Shown in pieces: positions 12,249 through 26,100 of a stretch of 64,000 bases of DNA. Made by a program: the position numbers and the translations under genes. The notes beneath the pieces were generated by a model. The model was not told the origin of the DNA and made no database searches. It saw only the letters and a list, made by a program, of their open reading frames with translations. This DNA comes from Laccaria trichodermophora (lineage: Eukaryota > Basidiomycota > Agaricomycetes > Agaricales > Hydnangiaceae): positions 3,968,001 through 4,032,000 of the forward strand of contig JACTVC010000002.1 of assembly GCA_018417955.1 (NCBI GenBank). Reading direction: 5' to 3'. Position 1 is the stretch's first letter. Every line of letters begins with the position of its first letter.

Positions 12249-13599
12249 TCAACCTCGCCCTCTACCTCTCGTCGAACGGCGTCTGGGATTTGTCACGTTT
12301 AACTTATCAAGTGCGCTCCCCGCAGTGTCAATGCTGTACTCCTCAACCATAACCGTATCTTCATCCAATTCGAGACGTTTCCTTGATCCATTCGATGAAG
12401 ACCCGTCATCCGTCAAATCACTATCATGATCACCTATCATGTCGTGCGCTTTCCTTTTGAAAGGAACGGCCGGCTCTGGAAACAATGCGTTATTGAACAC
12501 CATAACCGAGTGTTGATAGAGACTCACCGTCAATAGGCGTAAGCGTTGAACCGCTTCCCAATACAGTGAAATCTTCATCGAGTGATAGATAGGATGAATA
12601 GTCGACGGCCCTCTCGGGTACATCCTCAGGCGCTCGCTCGACCCTCATTAATTCGACGAGACTAATCTCCGAGGTCCAGAATTCACCCGTGAAGACAAAT
12701 CCCACTTTAAAAGAGATCCAGATGATGTCACCTTTCCTGAAGGTGCCACCTTCGGACATGTCAAAGTCCGTCGACATACCATTGACATAGTCAAGGATAA
12801 CAGGGATGTCAGGGTTTGTCATGAACCTCTGATCCGACTGATCAGAGAGCGTCGCTGATACCCAGTCATGCATCAAACGAGGGGTGCGGGTTAATTGCGC
12901 TCTGCGAACAGCGTGCGGTGTGCGTCGGGTAAACATCTTGCTGACCGCCTGATAGCGGCCGCGGGCATCCAGTCGATTACCATCTTGCCACGACTTTCGA
13001 GGACGCTGTCCTGCATTAAATCTAGGCTGCTGTAAGGCGTGTGCTTCAATGGTCTCCATGATACATTGATTTATCAGTTCTCGAGAAAAAGTACAACAAA
13101 TAACGACTCACGGTCAAGTGTTCATATAGAGACTCATCAACAGCTGTATCGAATGTGTAGACATATTCACATCGTCCGTTGGCCATGCGTTGACTAAAGG
13201 ATTTGAGATAAGCAACAATTCTGATGAAATCACAGTCCGACGTACATACGACTGTCATGTAATCCGGGAGGCGCAACTTCACCATCCGGCACTAGATTCC
13301 CCGTTTCGAAATTCGTGCCCCACCGCCAAACAACTGCGTGGGTCAAGACAGCTATACGGTTGGTGTCCACAGAATACAACTGGTGAATGAAAACCAGATC
13401 GGAAGCGAAGATTGAAATTAACGGATAAACTCACCGCCCATCGATTCCTGTTGTTTGGACAAGGAAGAGCCTGTACTAAAGCCTCGCTGGATGAAAGAGA
13501 TTCGGCCGCACGAGTGAGTGTAATATCTTCGTGCCTGAACTTCCTGTTCTTCCATTCCTCCAGGACGGCCACAAGCTCTTCGTTAGAGTACATGTTCAT
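12249..13599 (-). CDS. Uncharacterised fungal gene, four or more exons
   Basis: Begins at ATG 13599 (MNMYSNEELVAVLEEWKNRK, a short helical N-terminus). Exon 2 (THAVVWRWGTNFETG, about 13370-13285) is joined at a phase-0 intron. A 52-nt intron then leads to QRMANGRCEYVYTFDTAVD (about 13190-13130). The main exon, about 13056-12500, includes HDWVSATLSDQSDQRF, PDIPVILDYVNGMSTDFDM and KGDIIWISFKVGFVF, a beta-rich domain. The last exon is charged, with a KRKAH motif and an Arg/Gly-rich C-terminus (RRRSTRGRGRG) like RNA- or DNA-binding tails. All frames are open, so the gene looks functional. No family recognised; a nuclear role is a guess from the basic tail. Confidence 0.6.
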
Positions 13600-13917
13600 T
13601 ACTGCACAAAGGGAAGAACGACGACCTATATATAAGAAACCACATTGCCATTCCGAATCAAGAACACTGATTCGGGTACAGTTGAATATACGACACAGAC
13701 ATTAGATGCATATGGGTCGGTTGAGAGGAGGATGACGCCCATTCAATACGAATTGAGCAAACAAACAGTCGTCGGCCAACCATCAAGTACAAACTGAGTA
13801 ACCGGACAACTCCGCTGTCACATCAAATTTGGCAGCAATGACGTAGTAAGTACACAGCTATCTGAACAGATTAAAACGGCCAAGAATGCGTGGACTGCAT
13901 AAAACACAGCGTTTCCA

Positions 13918-15107
13918 ATGTTTGGTCCGTCATCGTTCGAATTGTTTTTACTACATCTGTCACAGGAAGAACTAATTGCCTTTCTGAACTACTTCCCCCC
14001 CCATTACATATTCCTTATTTCTCGGCTCTCTTGGTTATTAAGAGGTGTCTGCCAGTTCTATTGCGCTAAAGTATGGGATGTCGACAGACACTTCGGAAAA
14101 TGGTTTTGTGATCCTCGGGGTTTTCGTTCAGCATTGAGTGCATGTGGGGGGGTCGTGTCAGGTTCACAAGTACTCCAATTTTTTGACAGATCTTCGTACG
14201 AACCTAGCGACTTAGACATCTACATTCAGTCCGATGGGTGTAACGCACTTGTTACTTGGCTTATCAAAGAGGGATATACGCTTGAATACACGTCTGACGA
14301 CTACATGTTGGTCGAATCACCTAGGAGCGATTCAGACACAGATACATCATCTGCTCCTGCGTCAACTCAAATAGATGTTATTCACAATCTCGCAAGGATT
14401 AACGGGGATTATGGACATGTCTATAGGATTCAAGTCATGGTGGTCAGCATCGATCCAACTCAATACATATTAAACAATTTTCACTCTAGTACGTACCACC
14501 GGTCCACTCGATAAATATTGAAGCTCAATCACATCATTGCGCTCTATTCAAATTTCAGCGGCTGTCATCAACATAATTACCCAAAGCGAAGCAATAGCAA
14601 TATTCCCCCGATCTACCTTTATAGACCGGCTATCGTTTGTGAGCAGAAGGATCCCAGAAGTCCCCCATAGATCCGCGGATTGGATCAATAAATATAATGA
14701 ACGAGGGTTCACGGTGCTAGGCTTACTGTCGGACACAGTGGCCCAAACAATATATTGTGGGGAAAGATCGCTGGGCGATGAACACTGCTGGACTATCAAG
14801 TTCAATGGTAAGGACAATCACTACTTCTACATATGCTTCCCTTGCTGAAGGAGTACAATATAACAGCTAGGCCAATCCACAAGTTGCGGGCTGTAGGAGG
14901 AATTTGTTCCTCTATACGCTTTAAAGTCACTCTTCGTCCACCTTGGCGGAGAGGTCATAAAGTTAGATTGTTCATTGAAGATTGTACACACGTCGTAAGT
15001 AATATATACATGGATATTACTTCGAAAATGGCACTTACGAAGTGATTAAGGGGATGGAATATGTACCCACCGTTCCGTCATCAGAAGTCGACTTTGTCAT
15101 ATCATAA
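13918..15107 (+). CDS. Fungal lineage-expanded protein with F-box-like N-terminus and nucleotidyltransferase-like motif
   Basis: I joined four exons: 13918-14488, 14559-14807, 14867-14994 and 15051-15107. All are in frame and end with TAA. The N-terminus (QEELIAFLNYFPPHYI) is leucine-rich and resembles the F-box-like starts of Agaricomycete expansions. The segment SACGGVVSGSQVLQFFDR...SDLDIYI (about residues 80-105) has the G-S...D-x-D layout of nucleotidyltransferase-fold proteins, but I cannot show activity. The C-terminal half contains FPRSTFIDRLSFVSRRIPE, RPIHKLRAVGG and a final EYVPTVPSSEVDFVIS. Uncharacterised proteins of this look occur in many copies in Agaricomycetes. Function unknown. 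Confidence 0.65.
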
Positions 15108-15700
15108 CACACCTTTCAACCACGGCCAAACCAATTTGAGAATGTCATGTCGAATTATTCACCATGTTGGAATAGAATGGTAAAGCCGGTTTATCTTAAC
15201 GCACCACACAGACATGTACTGTTAGGGACTATCGAAATTTACACTAGGAAATCCAGCCATGCAGTTGACCCTCGTAATCGCTTTATTGCTATATACATAT
15301 AACATAGACTTGAATATGATCCGTTTTAAGAAATTAAATGCGCAACAAGTGACTTCGGTACATACGGCCTGTATGTTATAATTATTACATGTTCCGTGGG
15401 ATATTGGAACACCCTCCGTTGTACTAGAACACAAATATCACTTCGACGTGGTCTCCGCCTTTTCTAGTTACAAAATATCCACGTTCATTTCACTTCCATT
15501 GCTAGCCCATTCACAGGTTCAAACTTCTTCTGCCTCTTCATCTGGCATTACGTCACCCACCCTGATCCTGCACGAAGCGTCAGGCCAAACAAATACAATG
15601 ATCTCCCGGTCTTACCAGCGATCACCATTCGTGAAATCGCTGTACTCATCAAGCCACCTAGATGATATGGTAAGCTCCAGTCCCGTTGTGATGTTGTCAG
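15108..15700. other. No supportable gene
   Basis: About 590 bases 3' of the 13918-15107 gene. AT-rich, with only short frames that lack motifs on both strands. Confidence 0.5.
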
Positions 15701-15702
15701 GC

Positions 15703-16501
15703 CTACAATCCCAATAAAAGGGACCCATGGTTGAATTCGGCGAAGGGAACTGCGTTCATCTTGGGTCGATTGGACCGACTATATTTTGCCAAAACAATGT
15801 TTCCGAGCCAACCGATCCCGTATTGGGCTTCAATGGCTTTATTAGGTGGTGCAATTGCCCGGTTATTGGAAATGATGATACGCCAGTTGTTCAACAGCTT
15901 CTGATCTTGGCCAGGTGCGTGTCCAAGCCGAATACTCACCGCACCATTGGGAAATAGGGAAGACACATTCAACTCATCTGGCGCCGACCTGTGACGAGGA
16001 GCAAGCCAAACGCCGCCGATATCTCCTCCCGTTGTAAAGGCCAAACAACGACATGCCCGAGAACCGTCTTTCTGCGGTAAGTCCTCATTCAAAACTTATA
16101 CAATGGGAATTATGAGGACCCTACCTTTGAGATCGAATCAGTAATCATCTTCAAATCCGCCGAACCGATGGCATGCTCTTGTACATAGGAAGACCTGCAG
16201 ATGCCGGAGTGCTGAAGACAGTACAATTCGCTCAGCGACATAATTCCAAGCTGCATCCAAGCCATACCCGAATAATCCATTTTGGACGAGCAGTTACGCA
16301 ACTGCCTCTGGCCATTTGCTCTGTACACCGTGCGGAAGATGATGATGCAGGTAGGGGGGTTGATGGTGGTTGTCTATTATCACCGACACATTTATAGGAC
16401 GGCTCACAAATAGAAACTCCCTCAGGTTCGTTCAAGGAAAAGGCCGAATAAAAAGACATATCGCGAACACCCAACGAAATCCACACTGTAACGTTCTCCA
16501 T
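15703..16501 (-). CDS. Candidate small multi-exon gene, unrecognised
   Basis: Minus-strand exons at 16501-16232 (ATG 16501, MENVTVWISLGVRDMSFYS), 16328-16110 (MAWMQLGIMSLSELYCLQHS) and 16060-15703 (LLNNWRIIISNN, YGIGWLGNIVLAKYS) can be linked by short introns. A W-x-GN-(I/V)-V-x-K-type motif similar to the one here recurs in uncharacterised Agaricomycete proteins, but this is a weak resemblance. Exon borders were not resolved and the gene could be decayed. Confidence 0.25.
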
Positions 16502-17823
16502 TGCGTGCCTACCATTACATTCAACTAATTGAATCGGTTCACAAGGTGTTCAGAAACGCCTTCATCGTCATGACCCGTGACGTAGCACAAACGGTCATAA
16601 ATCTATCATCTAACTGGATCGGCCAAAGCCCGCAAAATATTTTGAACACCCAATTTAATTCATTCCGTAACGCGCCCCAGTCCGGTTTGCCATACATAAT
16701 GTGCAATCAAATAGGTTCACTAGGTGCACCGTGGAACTTCTTATTTTCATGAACCATGACCTATCCCAAAAGTTCACAAACCTATCAGCTAGCTGAAACG
16801 GGCATCAACCGTTCCTGTAGCTCGCTTCGAAAATCTACCAGGCCTGCGTTTTGGATGCAACTGTAATTCACACTCCCTTTCAGCATCCGATCTTGATAGC
16901 AAGTTAAGGGTTCGTGGCCGACAGAAGATTCCTGGAAGAGACTACCCAGTCGCTTGGCGTCACGATGGTTCGAGGTCTCATATCCGAATTGTTGAAAAGT
17001 ATGACCCAGCAACGGCTGTACGTAAGTCCAATTCAATATCCCTCCAACACGGCCTGCGGGGAATTATTGGAACGGTTTAGCGACCATGCCACGACGATCT
17101 CTGTCGACCAGCGTAAATCCACCCAACAAACCAAGCGTAGGTGTACTTCGCCTTTAATGTGCCCTACTTCACAAGCCCGATTATAAGATAATTCGGATCT
17201 GCACGCATCTCAGTGATTGGTAGGGTGTCATCTTGTCACGCTAATCACAAAGCAGAACGGATCTGCAACTCACCTGAAAATCAAGATATTATATCTGCAT
17301 ACTCGTCAGAAGCCATCCACCTATGTCGCCGATTCATCAATTAACCGATGACAGGTATTACCCATCGAGTACTAATCTGCCAGCAGCTGTCAACCTCAAA
17401 CACAACCTTCATGGCAATGTCGGTGCCTGGCAGAATTGAATTACTGGAACAATGCAACCAGGGGTTGAGTAGCTACTTCCCTTATATGGATGTGTCATTT
17501 TACTTCTGATCGCCATTGACAGATGGGGACGATAACAACTAACTAATCTTGTTCCGACGCTATTCACAATATTCATGCCCGAAAATACCGCCAGCCAGTA
17601 TCCTGGCGTGTAACTCAGCAAGTAAGTAATTTCACTGCCCCATCAAATGCAACAGATCTGCGGTAGTGTGTAGATTTAGAATATACCACTCGCTAGTCTA
17701 TCAGCAATTCTCGTGAGCGTGTACATCACTTCCCTCCCTTTCCACGTTGTCCGACAACATAAAATCCTCACCTTCCTTTGCCCTGTCTCTTGCCCTCAAT
17801 CGCTTTCACTGCTTGCCTCAACC
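16502..17823. other. Long stretch without a recognised gene
   Basis: About 1.3 kb upstream of the RNR large-subunit gene. Only short frames lacking motifs were seen. The part next to 17824 is pyrimidine-rich (ttccctccctttcc near 17730-17744), a common feature of fungal promoters. Confidence 0.5.
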
Positions 17824-20800
17824 ATGTTTGACCAATTTGTCATTAAACGAGGTAAGCCTCGGTAATGCACTTTCCACATCAGTCTATCAATCACACGCAT
17901 AGACTTGTATGTTTGGCGTCAAGTACACCATCACACACTCTAACCGCTCGTTTTTAGTCGACTGGAGCCTTTCCAGTTAGATAAGGTGAACACAATCTTC
18001 TCGGCCATGAACATGTTTATGACCTTTGCGTTCAGATCCGAGACAGAATTAGGAAGGTCGGAAATCAAACCATCCTTTATGACTATTGCTGAACGGCTAC
18101 CAGACAATGAACGATGAAGACCACAAAGTGATCGACTTGGAATGGTAAGCGGCTACCCATCATGGTCTACGTTCGTACCGTACGATATATGACACCTTTT
18201 AAGTCTCATCGAAACGATCGGAAATGGCATACCTCCTTTAATAAACACAGACGCAATTGATGTGCGTGCATCAGTCTCGTCTCCAATCAGCTCTTTGGAT
18301 CACTAACAAGCACCGGCCATAGATATTCCTGGCTGAGACCGTGTCCTCCATGTCATGCCATCATCCCTCGTACGACATGTTGGCAGGTCGCATAGCCATG
18401 GGAAGACTTAGGAAGGTTACCCCACATACATTCACCTGCGCAATTGACGTATTATGGGCCGAAGGTACACCATACATCTAAACACCGTTATTGCAGCACT
18501 GACCTCGACATAAAGCTTCTGCGAAACTATCATCTGAACTGTACTCTACTGTTAAGGCAAACAGAGAGCGAATTGATACCGCAATTATGCAAGAGCAAGA
18601 CATGCTTTTCACATAGTGCGTCTCCAATCATTCGACTATCAACGCTAACTAAAAACCTTAAGTATACAGTTCATCATTGAAATCTCTGGAACGGACGTAT
18701 CTCATGCGCATCGGCCCGAATGTCATCGAGCGGCCCCAGTATATGTTCATGAGGGTAGCCCTTGCCATTCATACCAACAATATTGAACGGGCGATCAAGA
18801 CATACATCCTGATGTCCCATCGCCATTTCATCCATGCCACTCCGACGCTTTTACATGCAGGGACAGAATCAGGACAACTCAGCTCATGCTATCTGTTACC
18901 CCTGCGTGCCAAGTCCCTCAAAGAAACATATCGAACGTTGACCGATTGCGCCATCATCGGCAACGTGTCAGGGGGGGTTGGTATGTCTGTAACCGAAGTT
19001 ACAGCCTCCACGTCAGTGCATCACTTGCGTTAACTGTAGGAAGTTTACCAATGTCTTGTAGCGCAAACTGCACCGATGGAACACCAGGAGGTCTTTCTCC
19101 CCTCCTCCGTTTGTTCGACTCTTCCGTCGGATTGACCAACAGCGGCGGAAACAGAAGGCCTAGTGCAATTACAGTCTACATCGAACCATGGCACATTGAA
19201 GTCTTAACGTTCCTCAATCTCAAATCTTCACGCGGCAACGAGTCACTCAAGGCCAAGAAGTTATTCTATGGTCTATGGATTCCGAACATTTTGTACGTAG
19301 TAGCTCCCTTGTTCCACGATTCAAAGCTGAATACGATTTACATGTGAAGCATGGAAAGAGTCAAACGTAATAGAAACTGGACACTCTTCGACCCAAGAGA
19401 TGTTCCGCTACTACACGGAACTCACGGATTTGAATTTGACAGGAAGTACAGTATGTACGAAGCATCTGACGTCAACCGCACCACTATTCGTGCAGGGTAC
19501 CTATGGAGGAGAATTCTTGAATCCCAGATAGAAACGGGCGGACCATTCATGATGTACAAGGATACAATCAACGGTATGATCTACTCCGGCTATAACTTCC
19601 ATATCCTAACCAGAAATCCAGACAAGAACAATCAGAGGAATTTAGGCACAATAACTCACTCCAACTTGTGTACCGAGATAACGCAATTCTCGTCGGACGA
19701 AGAAACTGCTGTTTGCAACCTCGCCTCAATATGCCTCCCCACTTTCGTTTCTCCTGATAAATCATTCGACTTCAGAAAACTCCATGACGTGACTATGGTC
19801 GTAGTACACAACCTCAACTGCATAATCGACTGCGGACAGCAGGTCGATGCCAAGGCTGAAACAAGCAACCAGAAGCACCGAGCCATAGGCGTTGGTGTCC
19901 AAGGTTTAGCTGACACGTTTATGTCTTTGGGGTTTCCCTTCGATTCCAGCGAAGCAAAAGACCTGAACCTGCGTATATTTCAAACGATTTATCACGCCTG
20001 CTTGTCCTCAAGCAACGCATGGGCTCGCGACAAAGGTAGCTATTCTAGTTTTATAGGTTCGCCTGCCTTGCTGGGGGAATTACAGTTCGACATGTGGAAT
20101 GTAACCCCTTCAAGTCGCGATCTTGACTGGGAGACGTTGCGGGCGAAAATAGCTGCAGACGGGCTTGCAAATTCATTAATGGTTGCATTGATGCCCACCG
20201 CCGGTACCACTCAAATAACAGGATTCACCGAATCGATCGAACCACTGCATAGGTACGATTTTGCTCATTTTATACCAAATTCATGACATTCAACATTGCA
20301 ACTGCAGCATCATTTTCTCTCGACGAGTTCTGTCGGGCGAAAAACAAGTCATATGCCCGAAGCTGGTTTCCGAATTGGAATCCTGTGGCTTATGGACCAA
20401 TGAAATGCGTCTGCGGCTGACCGCAGCCGGAGGTGCGTATTGATTGTGGACAACCGGTGCCTCTTTGATATCATGTCAGTACAGGATCAGTCCAAGGAAT
20501 CGAAGAAATTCCCAACCGTATCAAGAAAATATACAAAACCGTTTGGGAGATCAATCCGCGCACCCTTATAGATATGGCGGCGGATAGATCGCCATACGTT
20601 TGTCAAAGTCAAAGCCTATCCATATACATGGAAACGCCCACCGTTGATAATTTGGTAATATATCATCCATTATCATGTCCCAACTTTTCTGATCCGTCGC
20701 AGAGTAAGGTGCACTTGTACGGCTGGAAACGAGGCCTCAAAACCGGGATGTATTATCTTCGTTGTCGTGCTTCATCTCAACCATTACCAGTCACTTTACC

Positions 20801-20879
20801 CATCTCTATGCGATCATGCACTGGTCCAGCCATTGAGGAAATTACGGAAAGTGAGGCGTGTACTTCATGTTCGGTGTAG
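17824..20879 (+). CDS. Divergent ribonucleoside-diphosphate reductase large subunit
   Basis: Class I RNR large subunit, which reduces NDPs to dNDPs with the small subunit. The start ATG 17824 opens MFDQFVIKR; two small introns lead to RLEPFQLDKVNTIFSAMN, an ATP-cone start. LAETVSSMSCHHPSYDML follows (about 18325-18385), then ERPQYMFMRVALAIH, HATPTLLHAGT and QLSSCYLLPL with the first redox Cys (about 18740-18905). After an intron at 19015-19062 come GNRRPSAITVYIEPWH and FYGLWIPN. The main exon 19351-20240 has NLCTEI (radical Cys), VCNLASI (second redox Cys), GVGVQGLADTF and MPTAGTTQITGFTES. Later exons hold SRRVLSGEKQV, KTVWEINPRTLIDMAADR and GWKRGLKTGMYYLR with the paired radical-path Tyr. 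The C-terminus ends in CTSC, the reducing swivel motif. All catalytic residues I could place are present. It is clearly diverged at family-conserved spots (usual MPTASTAQ is MPTAGTTQ). Exons between 17990 and 18660 were not fully resolved. Confidence 0.9.
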
Positions 20880-23180
20880 TTGCCGTCGATCGACTGCCGA
20901 AGTATGGCTAGATTGGACACATATGGCATATCGTCCTTCATTTACTCTGTGTAACACTGTCATCAAGAGCTTGGTTAAATGTACCGTATGATAGTCATTC
21001 TCATACGCCCACCATATGTCGCCACATGTAATATGAAGCACAATGTACATAACGATACCTTATTGTAACCGAAATGTAAATGCCTTCGCAGGAAGCCTCA
21101 CCCTGATATGTGAACCGTCGAAATACATGAACCTACTACCTACTAAGACTGACCAGGTCTCAAGCTTCAAGCATCACGTGTTACCTGACAGATGACACAT
21201 GAACTTACCCACTACCATACCCTCGCGATGCCCCATACCAAAGCATATGGGCCAAGAGCTATCTGATGACCTTCACTCAGTCCAACTCCAAGCCTACCTA
21301 TGCGCACTTGAAGATGTGGAGGGGGGGGGGTTCCAAGTGAGTCAACAACCCTTCCGTTGCTGATCTATTTTCAAGCTCACGGACAATGCTTACTGTACTA
21401 GTCGCTTGAACATTCTAGGTATCCCCCGGAAACTCCCATTCTTCTCCTCCATGCTCAACACTTCCTTACATGATCACAACAGATCATTGGCACCGATCTG
21501 TTCAGGCCTATTGGTATTCTACTACTGGATGCAACGTACGCGGGGATCGCTTGTTCATTCTTGCATGCTTTCCTCCGCTGGGTTACACCCAACACGTCAA
21601 TATTACCTCACCCTCCACAATATCGATTTACCCAACCCCGCCAGCCAATCATCATAATGACATTGCACGTCCTGTGGGACAATCCACCTCATCTTGTCGG
21701 TAAATGTCCGGGCATCCCTGAATCAGACCAACTGGAGCACGGCTGACCCTGCGCAGACCTTCAGCCTGGATCCCTTGCCGCCATGGCGAGATTCCAATCT
21801 CACACACAGATCAGTACGTTGTCGCATTACAAACACCAGATCATCGCCCATCAGCCAAGAAGCTGGATCGGGGGACACTATTCGTGTTCAAGTTGTAACA
21901 TGTGAAGGTACATCACCATCAACCATCAATATCGCATAGCATCAGCCAACGCAACTCCCAGCCGCCACGTAAACAGTAATGGACGTCGTCGAGTACTCGA
22001 GTAAACTGGTGCATGCACGAAGGTGGCCAACCACGTCAAACCCAAACACAAGACGAAAGACATGTGTATCCGTCGGGTTGTCATACTCCACTGCACTGGC
22101 ACCTGACGCTGTAAATTCTGACACGGTTCAAGGCACTGCGAATACGTACATGTTGATTTGAAGTGCGTCAGGCTTAACGGCACCATATCTGGCGGAGCAG
22201 AATGATATCTGTTACGGCCGATGTTGTGCACGACATTTTTCTTGGGCTTCGGACTCAGATGCGTTGAACGGTGACATATAATAGACGCAATGCTTCGTAA
22301 TACTGACGGGTGAGTGTTCATTGAAGTTGATGCAACTACATACGTGGTATTCAGTAACGTTCGCTTATAGACTGGTCTCCCGACTGAAGACTGCTAAAGG
22401 AGGAGATACTTGACGCTTAGGTGACATAATTTGGACTGATATTGCTGGAAAGAACGTTACTGGCCTCCGTTTGAACGAGAACTCATCTGAACATCCTTTG
22501 AGCCGAATTGTGGTCGCAGAATACCGAGACAACATGCATTAACTAGTAACCACAATAAAGGTCCCATTACACAATTCCAGCTCACCGATCAGTCTTCCCC
22601 TCAAATGTCTTCTTCCCAGTCACGCCGCTGCTAACACGTAGCGAGAAGTGATTGCCGAACGCCACGATGACCTGCACGGTGATGCAGCCATAAATAATCG
22701 TAGAGTTCGACCACATCTTCCGGTATATACGACTCGCCAATTTACTCATCACCAAATAACTCACGAAATATCATAGAACCATGTGACATCCAACCCTTTA
22801 CCATCACCCTCATACAAATCAATATTAAATTACCCTTCCGAACGTTGCGTCCCCCGCCCCCCCCCCCCCCCCCCCCCCCTATGTCGCCTTAAGAGCAGGA
22901 AGCGACTGACCTTTGACAAACGGCAGATTGAACCAACTAAAACAACCACGGGCCATTCGTCGAGTATGGACTGGAATTGTAACATTAACCTATTCAATTA
23001 TTGATAACACAAAGCCCACTGACCCCGCTCACACAGAGAAACATATTATCGGCACACGACAATTCAACCAACCCCGTCAAATGACTTCAAATCTCCACCA
23101 GGAATGTCACACACTTACAAACATGCAATACAACATAAATATCGTACATATAGATCTCTTTCCTCCAATCCATCCTTCTT
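20880..23180. other. 2.3 kb without a recognised gene; contains a 23-C run
   Basis: It lies between the RNR large-subunit gene and the Helitron ORF. No frame has a convincing start, splice pattern or motif. It contains a G10 run near 21320 and an uninterrupted run of 23 C at 22857-22879. The 3' terminus of the minus-strand Helitron should lie here (read on the plus strand as A/YYAG), but I could not place it. Confidence 0.5.
22857..22879. repeat. Poly-C tract (23 C)
   Basis: Uninterrupted C homopolymer, preceded by CCCCCG. It may be a real mononucleotide microsatellite or mark uncertain base calling. Confidence 0.9.
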
Positions 23181-26100
23181 CTAATTCAATTCCCGAGTAG
23201 ACTCGTCAAGTTCGTTGATGCGATTGAGTTCGTCCCGTAACTCTTGCGAAAGTCTGTGATATATCTTTGTAGGAGGGAACCATCTCAGGATGACCAATCC
23301 GGATATCGTCTTCACCCTCGACAGCATAACATAAACCCCTTGACCTCGTGCAGAGGCCAGGTCCACAATTGCGAAATCAAGAGTCCGACCCTGACTCTTG
23401 AAATCCGTGTACGCATATGCCGGTACAATGGGAATCTGTTTCCGAGTAAACCCCTTGGCAGACAGACCGGACGAACCTGCGAACTTGTATTCTATGCGGA
23501 CAGAGACTGGGAAAAGTGGCACTACATCATCTTGCAGACCAGGAACAGAGATGCCACAACCAGGAAGATGTACGTAAACCACTTTGGCATATTTCCTACC
23601 CTCCTCATCACGATTGAACTTGATATCCATTACTGTGCCTTCGGCACCGTTGACCACCCCATAATTCATAGCAATGTTTTCGGTGACCATCACTCTCATA
23701 CCTAAGAACAGAGGCAGTTTACCAAATGCTTCCCTGTTAACTGTCGACGGAAGGTTCCATAAACGTTCACGTATTCCAGCAGGAACTCCGGCCCTTTGAA
23801 TCGAATCATGCGAATAATATACATCTACAGACTGCCCTAATACACGAGCATGGTACGCAATTAATTTCGCATTCAACGCGTCCCTCAGCAGCTTACTTCC
23901 AACAATGATAGGCGCATTTTTGAATCTCGCAAGCTCCCCCGGTTTTTTTGCAAGATTGCTCAAAAGACGTGTGTTTATATAATTCAAGTCACCAACGTAA
24001 CTGCCATCAACGGGACGCAAACATTCACCGACCCTCAAACGGCTCAAAAATGCAGCATAATCCGGATCTGTGGCATGTCGTTGATTTCGAACAAGTTCAA
24101 CCACAACTCCGACCTGTCGCCACAGAAATACTCCGTTCAGAGCACTTATTCCCCTTTCATCGCGACTCTGAGCAAAAGAAGGATGTGCCACCAATTCGTG
24201 TGAGTATAGTGCATGCTGCTTGGGGGGTTTCAATTGACCGAAATCCCCAGTAAAGATTATGTTTACACCTCCGAAAGGCTTTCCTCTGTTATGCTCTTCA
24301 TCCCCTTTTGCCTGGCACAGCCTGTTTGACATCTGGCTAAGAAAATTTGCACCTAACATCGACACTTCATCAACAATCAAATAACGTACACCCCTCCAAA
24401 TTGCAACCAAATTAATTGCGTCTTTAGTCTTGCTATTAGGGGTCAACAGCGTAAGCGCATGCAAAGTATTTCCCCCGATTAACACCGCAGCAATCCCTGT
24501 AGGCGCACCAAGATGTAATTCCTCACGTCGACCAAGCATATCAAATAACTTGACTATAGATTTTATCACGTGAGATTTCCCGGTTCCACCTACACCCGCA
24601 ACATACATAAGTAACTGATCTTGTCCATGCAAAAGATGGACGGCAACTATGCGAAACGCACGTAACTGCTCTGGATTGTCCGCCAGAGACATCTCATCAA
24701 TTACCTGCTCAACAACTGTCCAAGGATTACGACTGGGTGCTGACCCACTACTCGTTGACTGCAAAGTCAACGTAACTGTTTCGGGTTGTCTATGACGACT
24801 GAAAAACCTCTTGTTTACCGGCTCTTCGTCACTTTCACGCCCATGCAGACGCCGTCTTCCTAACTCACTCATAATCGAGGCATGTTCCACTAAAACGTCT
24901 ACGTCTGCATCAAAAATGCTCACATCCTCTTGTATCATCGGAAACGACCCATCTTCAGGTAGACACAGGTCAAGAAGCTTAGAGGTTTCTTCCCCAATGA
25001 CACAGTCCACTCTGTCATTCAATTCAATGTCGCCATCCTCAATCCCAACGAAGGAGTCAAAGATGTAATGTACATCGGGGCCATCTCCAATGTCATACAG
25101 CTCGTCTCCGAATCCATTGAGAGTATTGTCTACTCCTTCAACGTCTGACGTTAAAACCGTACTGTTCCTCTTACGAACATGCGCTGTCCTTGCATCGCGA
25201 CACTCTGTCAGAACATTCATGTTTTTAATGATTCGTCGTTGCCTATCGGTAAGCACTGATTCAAAACGAGAGTATGCATCAAACCAACCCTCTTGATAAG
25301 TTTTTAGGTCCGTCGATTTCCTCCAAGGTTTGAATAAGATCAACAAGTCTCTGGCCCACACTTCCCTTTCTGACAAAGAGCGATTAGGGTTAACCAGGGA
25401 AGGCCCCAATAAGACTGGCACAAATGTGTCTCGGGCTACCGACTGATAATGGGAACCTCGTTGCGGATGCTCCCAACTACTCAAACATCCGGCCCATACG
25501 TCGTCAATGCAGGATTCCGCACGTTTCACATGACGCGGCCTCGTCCAAACTTTACTGACGAAATCGTACAGACACAGTCCCTCAAATTTTTCCTCGTTGC
25601 ATCTATACATGTAGTCAAGCGTTAAGCTTGAGACGGTTACATCCCTATCATGAAGACGGATGGTAACAGATGAACCTTCAAAATCCCGTCTTTCTAACGT
25701 GTCCTGATCGTGAATGCCGTCACACCAGCCCTCGGTGCGTAAATCCCTTAGAACACTTCGAAGAATGGACCCCCAGTTTACCATCCGGAATCTATGAGAT
25801 GTATAGTGGTCACCCCCCCCGATAAGGTAACTCATGACTTGAGGCTGCGATATTTCATGTCTCCCCATCATACTATTTACTGCGGTAATCGCAGCTCCAG
25901 TTGCGGTTAACCCTTCTTGGGTAAATGATCTCTGACTATTATGTTCCGTTATTTTCTTGACTGCATACAACAGGGCTGCCATTCCAGCATGAACCGATAA
26001 CGTGCTTTTCGTGATATAGTCTGTGACATAATACAACAGAGCCTTTGAAGCCTCACCGGATCCAATAAATTTGATATCCATATTGCACTTCATCAAAAAT

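Noticed and set aside
13220..13290. A 25-nt mini-intron in the 12249-13599 gene
   Set aside because: Using the later acceptor CTTTAG gives an ordinary 52-nt intron with the frame kept.
14990..15060. Apparent single-base frameshift near the end of the 13918-15107 gene
   Set aside because: A GTAAGT...ATTAAG intron of 56 nt joins exon 3 to GGG at 15051 in phase 0 and leads to a clean stop.
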